A DNA stretch of 64,000 nt from Knoellia aerolata DSM 18566 (GTDB lineage: Bacteria > Actinomycetota > Actinomycetes > Actinomycetales > Dermatophilaceae), in the NCBI RefSeq assembly GCF_000768695.1, contig NZ_AVPL01000016.1:1-64000 (forward strand). Reading direction: 5' to 3'. A program made the translations under genes and the position numbers. The stretch's first letter is position 1. Each line of letters opens with the position of its first letter. The notes under the pieces are model-generated. The model was not told the DNA's origin. It made no database searches and saw only the letters and a list, made by a program, of their open reading frames with translations. Positions 36,476 to 45,284 of the stretch are shown here, one piece after another.

Positions 36476-36840
36476 CCGACCTGCTCACCCGTGGGGTCGA
36501 GCTCGACCACCGACCGGATCTCGACGGCATACGCAGGTGGGAGGAGGGAGGCGGCGGCGATGGCGACGTCGAGGTCGGGCAGCTCCACGTCGTAGTAGCC
36601 ACCGATCATCTCGACCGACTCGGCGAACGGGCCGTCGGTGAGCACCCGTCGTCCAGCGCTGTGGCGGACCGTCGTCGCCGTGTCGGCGTCGGCGAGCGGA
36701 GCACCGGAGACCCGGCGACCGTGCCGGTCGACGAAGCGGTCGAACGCGGCGTGCCCGTCGACGTACAGCCGGCGTTCCTCCGCGGTGGCCGACTCCCAGC
36801 CGCCGGGGTCGTGGGCGATGAGCATGAGGTAGCGCCTCAT
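36472..36840 (-). CDS. DGPF/YCII-domain protein 1
   Basis: 122 residues: MRRYLMLIAHDPGGWE start, GRRVSGAPLADADTATTVR, then the family motif LTDGPFAESVEMIGGYYDVELPDLDVAI. DGPF proteins are small ferredoxin-like-fold proteins encoded with ECF42 sigma factors; biochemical role unknown. ATGA overlap with the preceding DGPF gene and GTGA overlap with the sigma gene show tight coupling. Confidence 0.88.
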   Translation of the reverse strand: MRRYLMLIAHDPGGWESATAEERRLYVDGHAAFDRFVDRHGRRVSGAPLADADTATTVRHSAGRRVLTDGPFAESVEMIGGYYDVELPDLDVAIAAASLLPPAYAVEIRSVVELDPTGEQVG

Positions 36841-37226
36841 GCCTCCCGGTCCTCCTCGGTCGCCACGCGGCGCACCTCGACGGCGCCCATGCCGGCCCGG
36901 TCGTGGTCGGGCCCAGCGACGAGCCCGACGAGCTGGAGGAGGCCGTCGAGGTCGTCGGTCTCGACCTCGTAGTAGCCGGTGAGCTGCTCGGTCGTCTCCG
37001 CGAAGGGTCCGTCACTGACCAGGACCCTGCCGTCGGCATCGGCCCGGACCAGCTTCGTCTCGCGCGAGTGGGTCAGCTCGGCGCCCCCGACGACCGGGTG
37101 GCCGCCCGCCCGCAGCCTGCGGCCGAACTCGTCGTGGCGGGCGTAGACGGCGTCGCGGTGCTCCTGCGGCGCCTCCTCCCAGGCGGTCTCGTCGCCCGGC
37201 AGCAGGATGACGTAGCGCTGGCTCAT
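36837..37226 (-). CDS. DGPF/YCII-domain protein 2
   Basis: 129 residues beginning MSQRYVILLPGDETAWEEAP, with GRRLRAGGHPVVGGAELTHS and VSDGPFAETTEQLTGYYEVE, the intact DGPF motif. The frame is open further upstream but that lies over protein 3; ATG 37226 follows GAAGGAG (minus). Last codons overlap the next DGPF gene. Diverged from its neighbours, so not a recent duplicate. Confidence 0.88.
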   Translation of the reverse strand: MSQRYVILLPGDETAWEEAPQEHRDAVYARHDEFGRRLRAGGHPVVGGAELTHSRETKLVRADADGRVLVSDGPFAETTEQLTGYYEVETDDLDGLLQLVGLVAGPDHDRAGMGAVEVRRVATEEDREA

Positions 37227-37242
37227 GGCAGGACTCCTTCTC

Positions 37243-37590
37243 TCAGACCAGGTTGCGGAACTCGATGAGCTCACCACGGGCGGCGAACTCCATGCAGAGG
37301 CGACGGAGGTCGGGCTCGTCCTCGGTCTCGACGAGGTAGAAGCCGACGACCTGCTCGACGGACTCGGTGAAGGGACCCTGGGTGACGAGGGCCCCGCCCT
37401 TGCCGTCGGGACGCATCCCCGTCGCCTCGGCCGAGGGCGCGAGCGGGCTGGTGGTGACGACGGTGTGCCCACCGGAGGCGAGGTCGCGGTGGAACCGCTC
37501 GTGCGAGCGCAACCCCTTCTCGTGCTCCTCCGGTGGCAGCTCCGCCCACTCGGCCTCGGGTGCGGGCAGCAGCAGCAGGTGGCGACTCAT
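37243..37590 (-). CDS. DGPF/YCII-domain protein 3 (QGPF variant)
   Basis: 115 residues: MSRHLLLLPAPEAEWAELPP, SGGHTVVTTSPLAPSAEAT, and TQGPFTESVEQVVGFYLVET, where the usual DGPF is QGPF. First gene of the cluster, downstream of a predicted ECF42 promoter. The lost acidic residue may matter if the Asp of DGPF is functional in the family. Confidence 0.85.
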   Translation of the reverse strand: MSRHLLLLPAPEAEWAELPPEEHEKGLRSHERFHRDLASGGHTVVTTSPLAPSAEATGMRPDGKGGALVTQGPFTESVEQVVGFYLVETEDEPDLRRLCMEFAARGELIEFRNLV

Positions 37591-37642
37591 CGGTCTCCTC
37601 GTGGTCGTGACGGTGGGGGCGCGGGCGCGTCCTCACCCACCT

Positions 37643-37669
37643 GACGAGCGAACCACAACGGGATCGACA
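37643..37669 (-). promoter_or_regulatory. Predicted ECF42-dependent promoter of the DGPF operon
   Basis: On the minus strand TGTCGA (37669-37664), 17 nt, CGTC (37646-37643). This agrees with the ECF42 target signature as I recall it (TGTCGA in the -35, CG(A/T)C in the -10). Leader of about 45 nt to ATG 37590. Autoregulation of the cluster is implied. Confidence 0.55.
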
Positions 37670-37724
37670 ACGGTGGGTGGTCGTACTCACGCGCGGTCGA
37701 CTGCGCAGACGCCACGCTGTCCCC

Positions 37725-39023
37725 ATGGACCTCTCCACCGTGCGCGACCTCGCAGCCGCCACCCCCGCCGAGCGCAACCGCGTCGTCGACCTCCTGCGCG
37801 CCGGCGCCATCGTCGTCGTCGTCCTGGGCCACTGGCTCATGGCGGCCGTGCACGTCCGCGACGGCGAGCTCGTCATCGGACACCTGCTCGCCCTCGCCTC
37901 GTGGACCCACCCCCTCACCTGGGTCTTCCAGGTCATGCCGGTCTTCTTCATCGTCGGCGGCTACGCGAACGGCCTGTCCTGGCGCTCCGCCCGCCGCCGC
38001 GGCCTTCCGTATGCCGCGTGGCTGCGTTCGCGGCTGCGTCGCCTCCTCGTCCCGGTCGTCCCGCTGCTGGGTTTCTGGCTCGCCGCCACGGCGGTGGCGT
38101 GGGCTGCCGGCGTCCCGGCGGGGACGCTTCGCACGGCCTCCCAGGTGGCGCTCGTCCCGACCTGGTTCCTCGCGGCCTACGTCGTCGTGTGCGCCGTCGC
38201 CCCCGCCACCCTGTGGCTCTGGGAGCGCGCCGGCTGGACGTCGGTCGCCGGGGGCGCCGCCCTGGCCTGCCTCGTCGACCTCGTGTCCATCGGCACCGAC
38301 ACCCTGCTCGTCGGGTTCGCCAACTACCTCGTCGTCTGGGCCACGGTCTCCATGCTCGGCTACGCCTGGCTCGACGGGCGGCTGTCCGGCACCGGCCGCC
38401 GGGCGCTCCTCGCGGCCGTGGGCGCGGTCGGGATGGTCGCCCTCGTGTGGGCCGGTCCGTACCCGGTGTCGATGATCGGGCTCGACGGCGCCGCGGTGAA
38501 CAACTCCTACCCGACGCGGGTCACGATGCTCTTCCTCGGCATGCTCCAGGGCGGCGTGGTGCTCGCGCTCGAACCCCTGCTGGCCCGGTGGATGCAGCGA
38601 CCCCGCGCCTGGACCGCGACGGTGCTCGTCAACACGCGGATCATGACGCTCTACCTGTGGCACCTCACGGCGATGGTGCTCGTCATCGGCGTCTCGGTGC
38701 TGCTCGGCGGCCCGGGTCTGGGGATCGAGCCGCTGACCGGCGGGTGGTGGGCGAGCAGGCCGCTGTGGTGGGCGGCGCTGGCCCTCGTCACCACCGGGTT
38801 CATCGCCGTGCTGGGGCGCTTCGAGACGCCCCGTCCCGACGACGCCGCACCCCCACCGGCCTGGCTGCCCGTCGTCGTCACGCTGGCAGCCTGCGGCGGG
38901 CTCGGGCTCATGGCCGGCCAGGGCGTCGTCGACGACGACGGCGTCCACTGGTGGTGGCCGGTGCTCACCGTGGCCGCGGTCGGCCTGCTCCTTGTCAGCC
39001 CCCGACGCGTGGCGACTCGGTGA
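37725..39023 (+). CDS. Acyltransferase-3 family membrane protein
   Basis: 432 residues with about ten membrane helices. Acyl_transf_3 hallmarks: RVVDLLRAGAIVVVVLGHWL with the catalytic-type His near 40, VFFIVGGYANGLSWRSAR, RLRRLLVPVVPLLGFW, and IMTLYLWHLTAMVLV. Such proteins acylate cell-surface glycans or lipids; the acceptor is unknown. ATG 37725. The last 29 nt overlap the convergent helD-like gene. Confidence 0.85.
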   Translation: MDLSTVRDLAAATPAERNRVVDLLRAGAIVVVVLGHWLMAAVHVRDGELVIGHLLALASWTHPLTWVFQVMPVFFIVGGYANGLSWRSARRRGLPYAAWLRSRLRRLLVPVVPLLGFWLAATAVAWAAGVPAGTLRTASQVALVPTWFLAAYVVVCAVAPATLWLWERAGWTSVAGGAALACLVDLVSIGTDTLLVGFANYLVVWATVSMLGYAWLDGRLSGTGRRALLAAVGAVGMVALVWAGPYPVSMIGLDGAAVNNSYPTRVTMLFLGMLQGGVVLALEPLLARWMQRPRAWTATVLVNTRIMTLYLWHLTAMVLVIGVSVLLGGPGLGIEPLTGGWWASRPLWWAALALVTTGFIAVLGRFETPRPDDAAPPPAWLPVVVTLAACGGLGLMAGQGVVDDDGVHWWWPVLTVAAVGLLLVSPRRVATR

Positions 39024-41022
39024 GCGGCTGGGGAAGCGGCTCCGCGTGGACGACGGTGAGGTCGGAGACGGCGCGGGTCAGGACGACGTAGAGCCGGCGC
39101 AGCCCCGTCCGCTCGTCCGGTTCGGCGGCCGCGATCTCGGCGGGCTCGAGGACGAGCACGTGGTCGAACTCCAGGCCCTTGGCCACGGTGGCGGGCACGA
39201 CGTCGACCTGGTGGTCGACGTCGCCGTGGCCGGCTCCGAGCGTCCCGTGCTCGATGCCGCCGGCGCCCAGCGCCGCGGACACCTCGGCGACGCGCGCGTC
39301 GGGCACGATGACGCCGATGCTCCCCTCGAGGGCACGGAGCCCGTCGACCCGGGCCACCGTCGCCGGGACGAGGTCGGCCGACCCCACGCGCACGAGGTCG
39401 AGGCGCCCCGGGTTGTCACGCACGGACAGCGGGGCAGCGAGCCCGGGGGCGGCGAGCGGCAGCAGCCGGGCCGCGAAGTCGATGACCGTCGCGGGCACGC
39501 GGAACCCGCGGCGCAGCTCGGAGACCACGCCGTCGGGCTTGCCGAGGTGGCGCAGGCTCTCCGTCCACGACCCGGTCGCCCACGGGGTCGTGCCCTGCGC
39601 GATGTCGCCCAGCACGGTCGCCGCGCCGCTGGTGCACCGCCGACCGACGGCCCGCAGCTGCATCGGCGAGAGGTCCTGGGCCTCGTCGAGGACGACGTGT
39701 CCGAGGCTGGGCGTGCGGCTGAGGAGGTCGCCGAGCTCGTCGAGCAGCACCGTGTCGGCCAACGTCCACCTCGCCGATCCGGCTGTGCGCGAAGGCTTCT
39801 GCCACCGCAACCGTTCCTGCTCCTCCTCCGTGAGGATGCCGTCCGCAGCGGCCGCGAGCGCATCGGCGTCGGAGAGCAGGCGGTGCAGCAGCGCCCGGGC
39901 GTCGACCCTGGGCCACAGCGACGCGGCATACGCCTTGACGGGGGCGCTGCGCGCCACCGAGTCCTGGACGCGGTCGTCGGGGTACTCCCCCAGCGCCTCC
40001 ATCTTGAGGAGGACCGCATGCGCGAGCCGTTGCGGCAGCAGCTGTCGCGCGGTCTCGTAGCGGATGTCGCGTCCCGCCAGGCCGTCCACGAGCGGGGCGA
40101 GGTCGTGGGCGGCGACCCGCCACCGCCGCGACCCGCGCGGCAGCACCATCGCCTCCGTGGGCGGGACGAGGTGCGACCAGACCGCGCGGTGCAGCACCTC
40201 CGCCATGCGGGCGTCACCCTTGAGCCGGGCCACGTCGGTGGGCTCCACGGCGCGGACCGGGACGGAGGACGTCAGCGCCTCGATGCTCGTGTGCCGCACC
40301 TCGACCTCGCCGAGGGTGGGGAGGACGGCGCCGATGTGCTCGAGGAACGCCTGGTTGGGGCCGATGACGAGCACCCCTGTGCGAGTGAGTCGGTCGCGGA
40401 AGGCGTAGAGCAACCAGGCCGCCCGGTGGAGGCCGACGGCGGTCTTGCCGGTGCCGGGCGCCCCCTGGATGCAGACGGTGGTCGTGACGTCGACCCGGAC
40501 GAGGGCGTCCTGCTCGGGCTGGATGGTCGCGACGATGTCGCGCATCGGGCCCACGCGGGGCCGCTCGATCTCGCTCGCGAGGATCTGCGAGCGCGCGTCC
40601 GGTTCACTGGCGTCGAGGAGGTGCTCGTCCTCCATCGCCGTGATCCGGCCGTGGTCGTAGCCGAACCGGCGACGCAGCCGCACCCCGAGCGGGTCGGTGT
40701 GTGAGGCCCGGTAGAACGTCGTCGAGACCGGGGCGCGCCAGTCGATGACGAGCGGGTCGCCGGCGTCGTCGGTGACGTGGCGGCGGCCGATGTACCAGCG
40801 CTCGTCGGTCTCGAGGTCGATGCGCCCGAAGAACAGGGCGGTCGCCGGGTCGTCCTCGAGGGACCGTGCCCGCCGCCACAGCGACTCGGCCAGCGCCTCG
40901 CTGGACGCGGCGTTGCCTCCCTGCACCTCGAGGGCGAGGGTGCGCTCACGCATGCGGGACAGCTCGGCGCGGGCCGCGGCGAGGTGCTGCCGCTCCGCCG
41001 TGAGCTCCTCGGGCATGGGCAT
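38995..41022 (-). CDS. Second HelD-like RNA polymerase-associated ATPase
   Basis: 675 residues. N-terminal coiled coil (LTAERQHLAAARAELSRMRE), RWYIGRRHVTDDAGDPLVIDWRAP-type core, PMRDIVATIQPEQDALVR, Walker A QGAPGTGKTAVGLHRAAW near 188, VVLDEAQDLSPMQLRAVGRR near 450 and KGLEFDHVLVLEPAEI near 625. Same architecture as the 28780 protein but clearly diverged (for example CIQGAPGTGK against ITGGPGTGK). Probably another transcription-recycling or DNA/RNA motor. A TAGGCT -10 lies about 45 nt upstream of ATG. Confidence 0.8.
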   Translation of the reverse strand: MPMPEELTAERQHLAAARAELSRMRERTLALEVQGGNAASSEALAESLWRRARSLEDDPATALFFGRIDLETDERWYIGRRHVTDDAGDPLVIDWRAPVSTTFYRASHTDPLGVRLRRRFGYDHGRITAMEDEHLLDASEPDARSQILASEIERPRVGPMRDIVATIQPEQDALVRVDVTTTVCIQGAPGTGKTAVGLHRAAWLLYAFRDRLTRTGVLVIGPNQAFLEHIGAVLPTLGEVEVRHTSIEALTSSVPVRAVEPTDVARLKGDARMAEVLHRAVWSHLVPPTEAMVLPRGSRRWRVAAHDLAPLVDGLAGRDIRYETARQLLPQRLAHAVLLKMEALGEYPDDRVQDSVARSAPVKAYAASLWPRVDARALLHRLLSDADALAAAADGILTEEEQERLRWQKPSRTAGSARWTLADTVLLDELGDLLSRTPSLGHVVLDEAQDLSPMQLRAVGRRCTSGAATVLGDIAQGTTPWATGSWTESLRHLGKPDGVVSELRRGFRVPATVIDFAARLLPLAAPGLAAPLSVRDNPGRLDLVRVGSADLVPATVARVDGLRALEGSIGVIVPDARVAEVSAALGAGGIEHGTLGAGHGDVDHQVDVVPATVAKGLEFDHVLVLEPAEIAAAEPDERTGLRRLYVVLTRAVSDLTVVHAEPLPQPLTESPRVGG

Positions 41023-41070
41023 GGCGAAGCGCCTCTCGTGGGCTCTGGCGGTGCGGGGGGAGGAGCAAGC

Positions 41071-41760
41071 CTAGACCACGGTCGACGGCGGCGAGCCGAC
41101 CGTCCCGGACGCCGGCGTCCTCAGCAGCACGTCCTGCCCGAAGACGTGGCGGCGCACCCACGCGTGCATCGCGATGGCCGCAGCCGCCCCGGCGTTGATC
41201 GAGCGGGTCGACCCGAACTGCTCGATGTGCAGGGTGGCCTCGCACTCGGCGCGCATCGCCTCGGAGAGCCCGGGGCCCTCCTGGCCGAACACGAGCATCG
41301 TGCGCCTCGGCAGGTCGTAGGTCTCGAGCGCCCGGCTGCCCGGCAGGTTGTCGATGCCGATGAGGCGTATGCCGTTCTCCCGGGCCCACGTGGCGAGGTC
41401 ACCGGGGGTGGGGTGGTGGTGCTCGTGCTGGTAGCGGTCGGTGACCATGGCACCGCGCCGGTTCCACCGGCGACGACCGACGATGTGGAACGCCGCGGCC
41501 CCCATGGCGTTGGCGGTGCGCACCACGGACCCGATGTTGAAGTCGTGCTCCCAGTTCTCGATCGCGACGTGGAAGTCGTGACGGCGGGTGTCGAGGTCGG
41601 CGACGATCGCGTCGTGGCGCCAGTAGCGGTAGCCGTCCACGACGTTGCGGCGGTCGCCGTCACGCAGCAGGTCGGGGTCCAGGCGCTCGTCATGTGGCCA
41701 CGACCCGACCCACGGCCCGACGCCCACCTCTGCGCCATTGCGGTCGCGTTCGCCAGTCAC
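41071..41760 (-). CDS. TrmH/SpoU-family RNA 2'-O-methyltransferase
   Basis: 229 residues, SPOUT fold. Motif 1 HDFNIGSVVRTANAMGA (Asn and catalytic Arg), motif 2 MLVFGQEGPGLSEAM, motif 3 IEQFGSTRSINAGAAAAIAMHAW, forming the trefoil knot SAM site. Methylates a ribose in tRNA or rRNA; the exact target is not predictable. GTG 41760. Confidence 0.9.
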   Translation of the reverse strand: MTGERDRNGAEVGVGPWVGSWPHDERLDPDLLRDGDRRNVVDGYRYWRHDAIVADLDTRRHDFHVAIENWEHDFNIGSVVRTANAMGAAAFHIVGRRRWNRRGAMVTDRYQHEHHHPTPGDLATWARENGIRLIGIDNLPGSRALETYDLPRRTMLVFGQEGPGLSEAMRAECEATLHIEQFGSTRSINAGAAAAIAMHAWVRRHVFGQDVLLRTPASGTVGSPPSTVV

Positions 41761-41803
41761 GACCCCACCATGTCAGGCATGGCTGGGGTTCACGGCCTCG
41801 GGC

Positions 41804-42142
41804 TCAGTCGATCGAGACGGTGAGGAGGCAGATGCTGTCGACATCGGCCCGCACGTCGTGACGCGCCTGGGGGATGGCCCGCCCCGACCCTGCCGGCAGC
41901 GTCCAGGACCGTCCCTCGCTGCTCAGGACCACCTCGCCCGCGAGGCACACGAGCGAGGCGGGACCCGGGGCGTCGTGGTCGGGCAGGCCACCACCGGCCG
42001 GGAGCCCGAGCAGCAGGGACCTCTGACCCGGCTGGCCGAAGGCGAGGCGGACCGCCTGCGCCCGCCCGCCGTCGCGGGCCTGCGCCAGGAGGACCTCCCC
42101 GTCGGCGAGGAGGTCGACGGCCGGCTCTGGAGCCTCCGTCAC
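41804..42142 (-). CDS. Cupin-like protein coupled to narI
   Basis: 112 residues: VLLAQARDGGRAQAVRLAFG, LLLGLPAGGGLPDHDAPGPASLVCLAGEVVLSSEGRSWTLPAGSGRAIP and HDVRADVDSICLLTVSID, a small single-domain cupin/beta-barrel pattern with a reduced set of metal ligands (HD; no clear second His). GTG 42142 overlaps the narI stop (GTGA), so it is the fifth gene of the nar operon. Role unknown; a nitrate- or redox-linked sensor or detoxifier is conceivable. Confidence 0.7.
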   Translation of the reverse strand: MTEAPEPAVDLLADGEVLLAQARDGGRAQAVRLAFGQPGQRSLLLGLPAGGGLPDHDAPGPASLVCLAGEVVLSSEGRSWTLPAGSGRAIPQARHDVRADVDSICLLTVSID

Positions 42143-42876
42143 CCGACCTTCTCCCAGCCGCGCTTCTGGGCGCGGCTGCCGGTCCCCCGACCGGGACGCT
42201 CGTCGCGGCTGCGGTAGACGATGTAGGGGCGGGTGAAGTAGCCGAGCGGCGCGGAGAACACGTGAACGAGCCGGGTGAAGGGCCACATGGCGATGAGGAG
42301 GAACGCGAGGAAGGCGTGCAGCTTGAAGCCCACCGGCGCCTCAGCCATGAGGCTCGCGTCGGGCTGGAACCAGAAGATCTGGCGGAACCACGGCGAGACC
42401 CCGTCGCGGTAGTTGTACTCGCCACCGATGGTGAACAGGCTCCCGGCGATGGTGTTCCACATCCCCAGGACGATGACCGTGCCGAGCACGGCATACATCA
42501 CCTTGTCGTTGACGGTCGTGGCCGAGAAGACCGGGCCGACCGTGCGACGCCGGTAGACGAGGATGGCGAGCCCGACGACGGCGGCGATGCCGGCCGGGAT
42601 GCCACCGGCGAGCGCGAGCACGTGGTACGCCTCGTGGCTGAGGCCGAGGGAGTCGGTGAGGCTCTGCGGGATGAGGAGCCCCATGACGTGGCCCACCACG
42701 ACGCCGAGCATCCCGAAGTGGAAGAGCGGGCTGCCGATGCGGAGCAGCCTGCTCTCGTAGAGCTGGGAGCTGCGCGTGGTCCACCCGAACTTGTCGTAGC
42801 GGTAGCGCCACACGTGGCCGGCGACGAAGACCGCGAGGCAGATGTAGGGAAAGATCACCCACAGGAACGTGCTCAT
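42139..42876 (-). CDS. narI: Respiratory nitrate reductase gamma subunit (cytochrome b)
   Basis: 245 residues, five membrane helices. Haem-ligand histidines sit in PLFHFGMLGVVVGHVMGLL and in KLHAFLAFLLIAMWPFTRLVHVFSAPLGY. NarI takes electrons from menaquinol and passes them to NarH. ATG 42876 overlaps the narJ stop (ATGA). The C-terminal tail is Arg/Gly-rich. Confidence 0.93.
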   Translation of the reverse strand: MSTFLWVIFPYICLAVFVAGHVWRYRYDKFGWTTRSSQLYESRLLRIGSPLFHFGMLGVVVGHVMGLLIPQSLTDSLGLSHEAYHVLALAGGIPAGIAAVVGLAILVYRRRTVGPVFSATTVNDKVMYAVLGTVIVLGMWNTIAGSLFTIGGEYNYRDGVSPWFRQIFWFQPDASLMAEAPVGFKLHAFLAFLLIAMWPFTRLVHVFSAPLGYFTRPYIVYRSRDERPGRGTGSRAQKRGWEKVG

Positions 42877-43595
42877 CGCGGGCCTCCGATCGTGACGGGC
42901 GTGGGGCCGCTGGGCTGGTGGTCGTCGAGGTTCGACGGTGTCGCGTAGGGGGCGTTCATCTCGGTGCTCAGCCCGACGAGCTCGGCGGGCGGACCCTCCT
43001 CGATGAGCCGGGCGAGGGCCTCGTGGTCGTCCCCGGCGAGGACCGGCAGGGTCGCGCGGAGGGCCTCGACGACGTCGAGCCAGGCCGACTCCCGCTCGAC
43101 GAGCGCGACGCGGAGCAGCTCGATGCCGACCCGGTGGTCGTTGAGCAGCCGCCAGGTCGTCCCCGCGTCGACGGTCGCACCGAACTCCAGTGCCACACAG
43201 AGGTGGTCGGGCAGCTCGGCGTCCTCGTCGGTGAACTGCACGCCGTGACGGCGGTAGTCCTGCTTGATCCGGACCAGCGCCGCGCCGCGGTTGCGGGTGT
43301 CGCCGTGGAGGAAGTAGGTGAGGTGCAGGCAGCACCGGCGGGTCACGTCGAACGTGTCGACGTAGTCGCGCTGGAGCTCGCCGAGGTCGGTGGTGGCGAG
43401 GTGGGCGAGGAAGCGGCGCAACGGCATACGCACACCGTCGGGAAGCCCGTCGACGACCTCGGTGAGCATGGGCACCCGCTCGAGCAGGGTCTCGTCCGGG
43501 TAGTCGAGCAGCAGCGAGATGCACTGCCACGCACTGGCCTGGTCCTGCGGGGAGAGCTGCGAGGAGGTGCGGCGGTGACGCCGCCACGGCATCAT
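42873..43595 (-). CDS. narJ: Nitrate reductase assembly chaperone
   Basis: 240 residues of the TorD/NarJ helical family: WQCISLLLDYPDETLLERVP, YVDTFDVTRRCCLHLTYFLHGDTRNRG and LPDHLCVALEFGA, hallmarks of NarJ. It helps insert Moco and Fe-S into NarG before membrane attachment. Overlaps narH and narI by 4 nt on each side. Confidence 0.93.
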   Translation of the reverse strand: MMPWRRHRRTSSQLSPQDQASAWQCISLLLDYPDETLLERVPMLTEVVDGLPDGVRMPLRRFLAHLATTDLGELQRDYVDTFDVTRRCCLHLTYFLHGDTRNRGAALVRIKQDYRRHGVQFTDEDAELPDHLCVALEFGATVDAGTTWRLLNDHRVGIELLRVALVERESAWLDVVEALRATLPVLAGDDHEALARLIEEGPPAELVGLSTEMNAPYATPSNLDDHQPSGPTPVTIGGPR

Positions 43596-45283
43596 CGCCG
43601 CGCCTCGTCGTCGACCGCGGAGCCGTCGTCCGGGTCCGTCGGGAACATCCCGGGCGGCACGCCCTTGCCGTCCCAGTTGAGCAGGTTGACCCGGCCGGTG
43701 GAGCTGCCACCGCCGACGAGGCCCTCGGAGGTCTGGCGCTGCTGGAGCATGTGGAAGTTCTCGACCGCGACCGGGGTCGCCGACCCGCGGCCCGAGCCCT
43801 CGCCGAACGGTCCGGAGATGTCGAGCAGCTCGTCGTCGTAGCTCGTCACGGGGCAGTCGGTGGCCAGCTCCTCGAGGCCGTGCGCCTCCTCGACGTGCGC
43901 CGTGGGGATGACGTAGCGGTCCTCGTACTTGGCGATGGCGAGCAGGCGGAACATGTCGTACATCTCCTCCTCCGTCATGCCGACGGCGGCGGGGATGCGC
44001 TCCTGCGGGTCACGCCCGAGGTTGATGTCGCGCATGTAGGAGCGCATGGCGGCGAGGCGGCGGAGCACCGCGTCGACCGGCGCCGGGTCACCCGCGGTGA
44101 AGAGGTTCGCGAGGTACTCGATGGGGATCCGGAGGGTGTCGATGGCCGCGAAGAGGTTGTCCTGGTCCTCGGCGTCGTGGCCCGTGTCCTTGATGACGTC
44201 GACGACCGGCGACAGCGGCGGGATGTACCAGACCATCGGCATGGTCCGGTACTCCGGGTGCAGCGGCAGCGCGACCTTGTAGGTGTTGATGAGCGCGTAG
44301 ACCGGCGAGCGCTGGGCCGCATCGACCCAGTCGCCCGGTATGCCGGCCCGCTCCGCCTCGCGCATCACCGCCGGGTCGAACGGGTCGAGGAAGACCGAGC
44401 GCTGCGCCTCGTAGAGGTCGTGGTCGTCCTCGACCGACGCCGCCTCGAGGACCGCGTCCGCGTCGTAGAGCATGAGCCCGATGTAGCGGAGCCGGCCGAC
44501 GCAGGTCTCCGCGCAGACGGTCGGGATCCCGACCTCGATGCGCGGGTAGCAGAAGGTGCACTTCTCGGCCTTGCCGGTCTTGTGGTTGAAGTAGATCTTC
44601 TTGTAGGGGCATCCGGTCACGCACATGCGCCAGCCGCGGCACTTGTCCTGGTCGACGAGGACGATGCCGTCCTCCTCGCGCTTGTAGATCGCGCCGGAGG
44701 GGCACGACGCGGCGCAGCTGGGGTTGAGGCAGTGCTCGCAGATGCGCGGCAGGTAGAACATGAAGGTCTGGTCGAACTCGAACTTCACCTTGTCCTCGAT
44801 GCCCTTGAGCATGAGGTCCTTGGTGGCGTGCTCCATGCTGCCGCCGAGGTCGTCGTCCCAGTTGGCCGACCACTCGATGTTGATCGGCTTGCCGGAGATG
44901 AGCGAGTGCGGCCGGGCCACGGGGAAGTTCTTCTGCGCCGGTGCGCTGAGGAGGGTCTCGTAGTCGTAGGTCCACGGCTCGTAGTAGTCGCTCAGCGCCG
45001 GCATCTTCGGGTTCGAGAAGATGTTGAGGAGCTTGTTGAGGCGACCGCCGGCGCGCAGGGTGAGGCGTCCTCGCCCGTTGAGGGCCCAGCCACCCTTCCA
45101 CTTCTCCTGGTCCTGGTATCCGCGCGGGTAGCCGAGGCCGGGGCGGGTCTCGACGTTGTTGAACCAGACGTACTCCATGCCGGAGCGGTTGGTCCACGCC
45201 TGCTTGCACGTCACCGAGCAGGTGTGGCACCCGATGCACTTGTCGAGGTTCATGACCATCGCCATCTGAGCCATGACCTTCAT
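43592..45283 (-). CDS. narH: Respiratory nitrate reductase beta subunit (Fe-S)
   Basis: 563 residues. Four cysteine clusters: CIGCHTCSVTCK near 16-27, CEHCLNPSCAASCPSG, CRGWRMCVTGCPYKK (with the conserved Trp that marks the 3Fe-4S centre) and CTFCYPRIEVGIPTVCAETC. It relays electrons from NarI to NarG. ATG 45283 begins MKVMAQMAMVMNLDKC, 1 nt after the narG stop. Confidence 0.95.
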   Translation of the reverse strand: MKVMAQMAMVMNLDKCIGCHTCSVTCKQAWTNRSGMEYVWFNNVETRPGLGYPRGYQDQEKWKGGWALNGRGRLTLRAGGRLNKLLNIFSNPKMPALSDYYEPWTYDYETLLSAPAQKNFPVARPHSLISGKPINIEWSANWDDDLGGSMEHATKDLMLKGIEDKVKFEFDQTFMFYLPRICEHCLNPSCAASCPSGAIYKREEDGIVLVDQDKCRGWRMCVTGCPYKKIYFNHKTGKAEKCTFCYPRIEVGIPTVCAETCVGRLRYIGLMLYDADAVLEAASVEDDHDLYEAQRSVFLDPFDPAVMREAERAGIPGDWVDAAQRSPVYALINTYKVALPLHPEYRTMPMVWYIPPLSPVVDVIKDTGHDAEDQDNLFAAIDTLRIPIEYLANLFTAGDPAPVDAVLRRLAAMRSYMRDINLGRDPQERIPAAVGMTEEEMYDMFRLLAIAKYEDRYVIPTAHVEEAHGLEELATDCPVTSYDDELLDISGPFGEGSGRGSATPVAVENFHMLQQRQTSEGLVGGGSSTGRVNLLNWDGKGVPPGMFPTDPDDGSAVDDEARR

Positions 45284-45284
45284 G

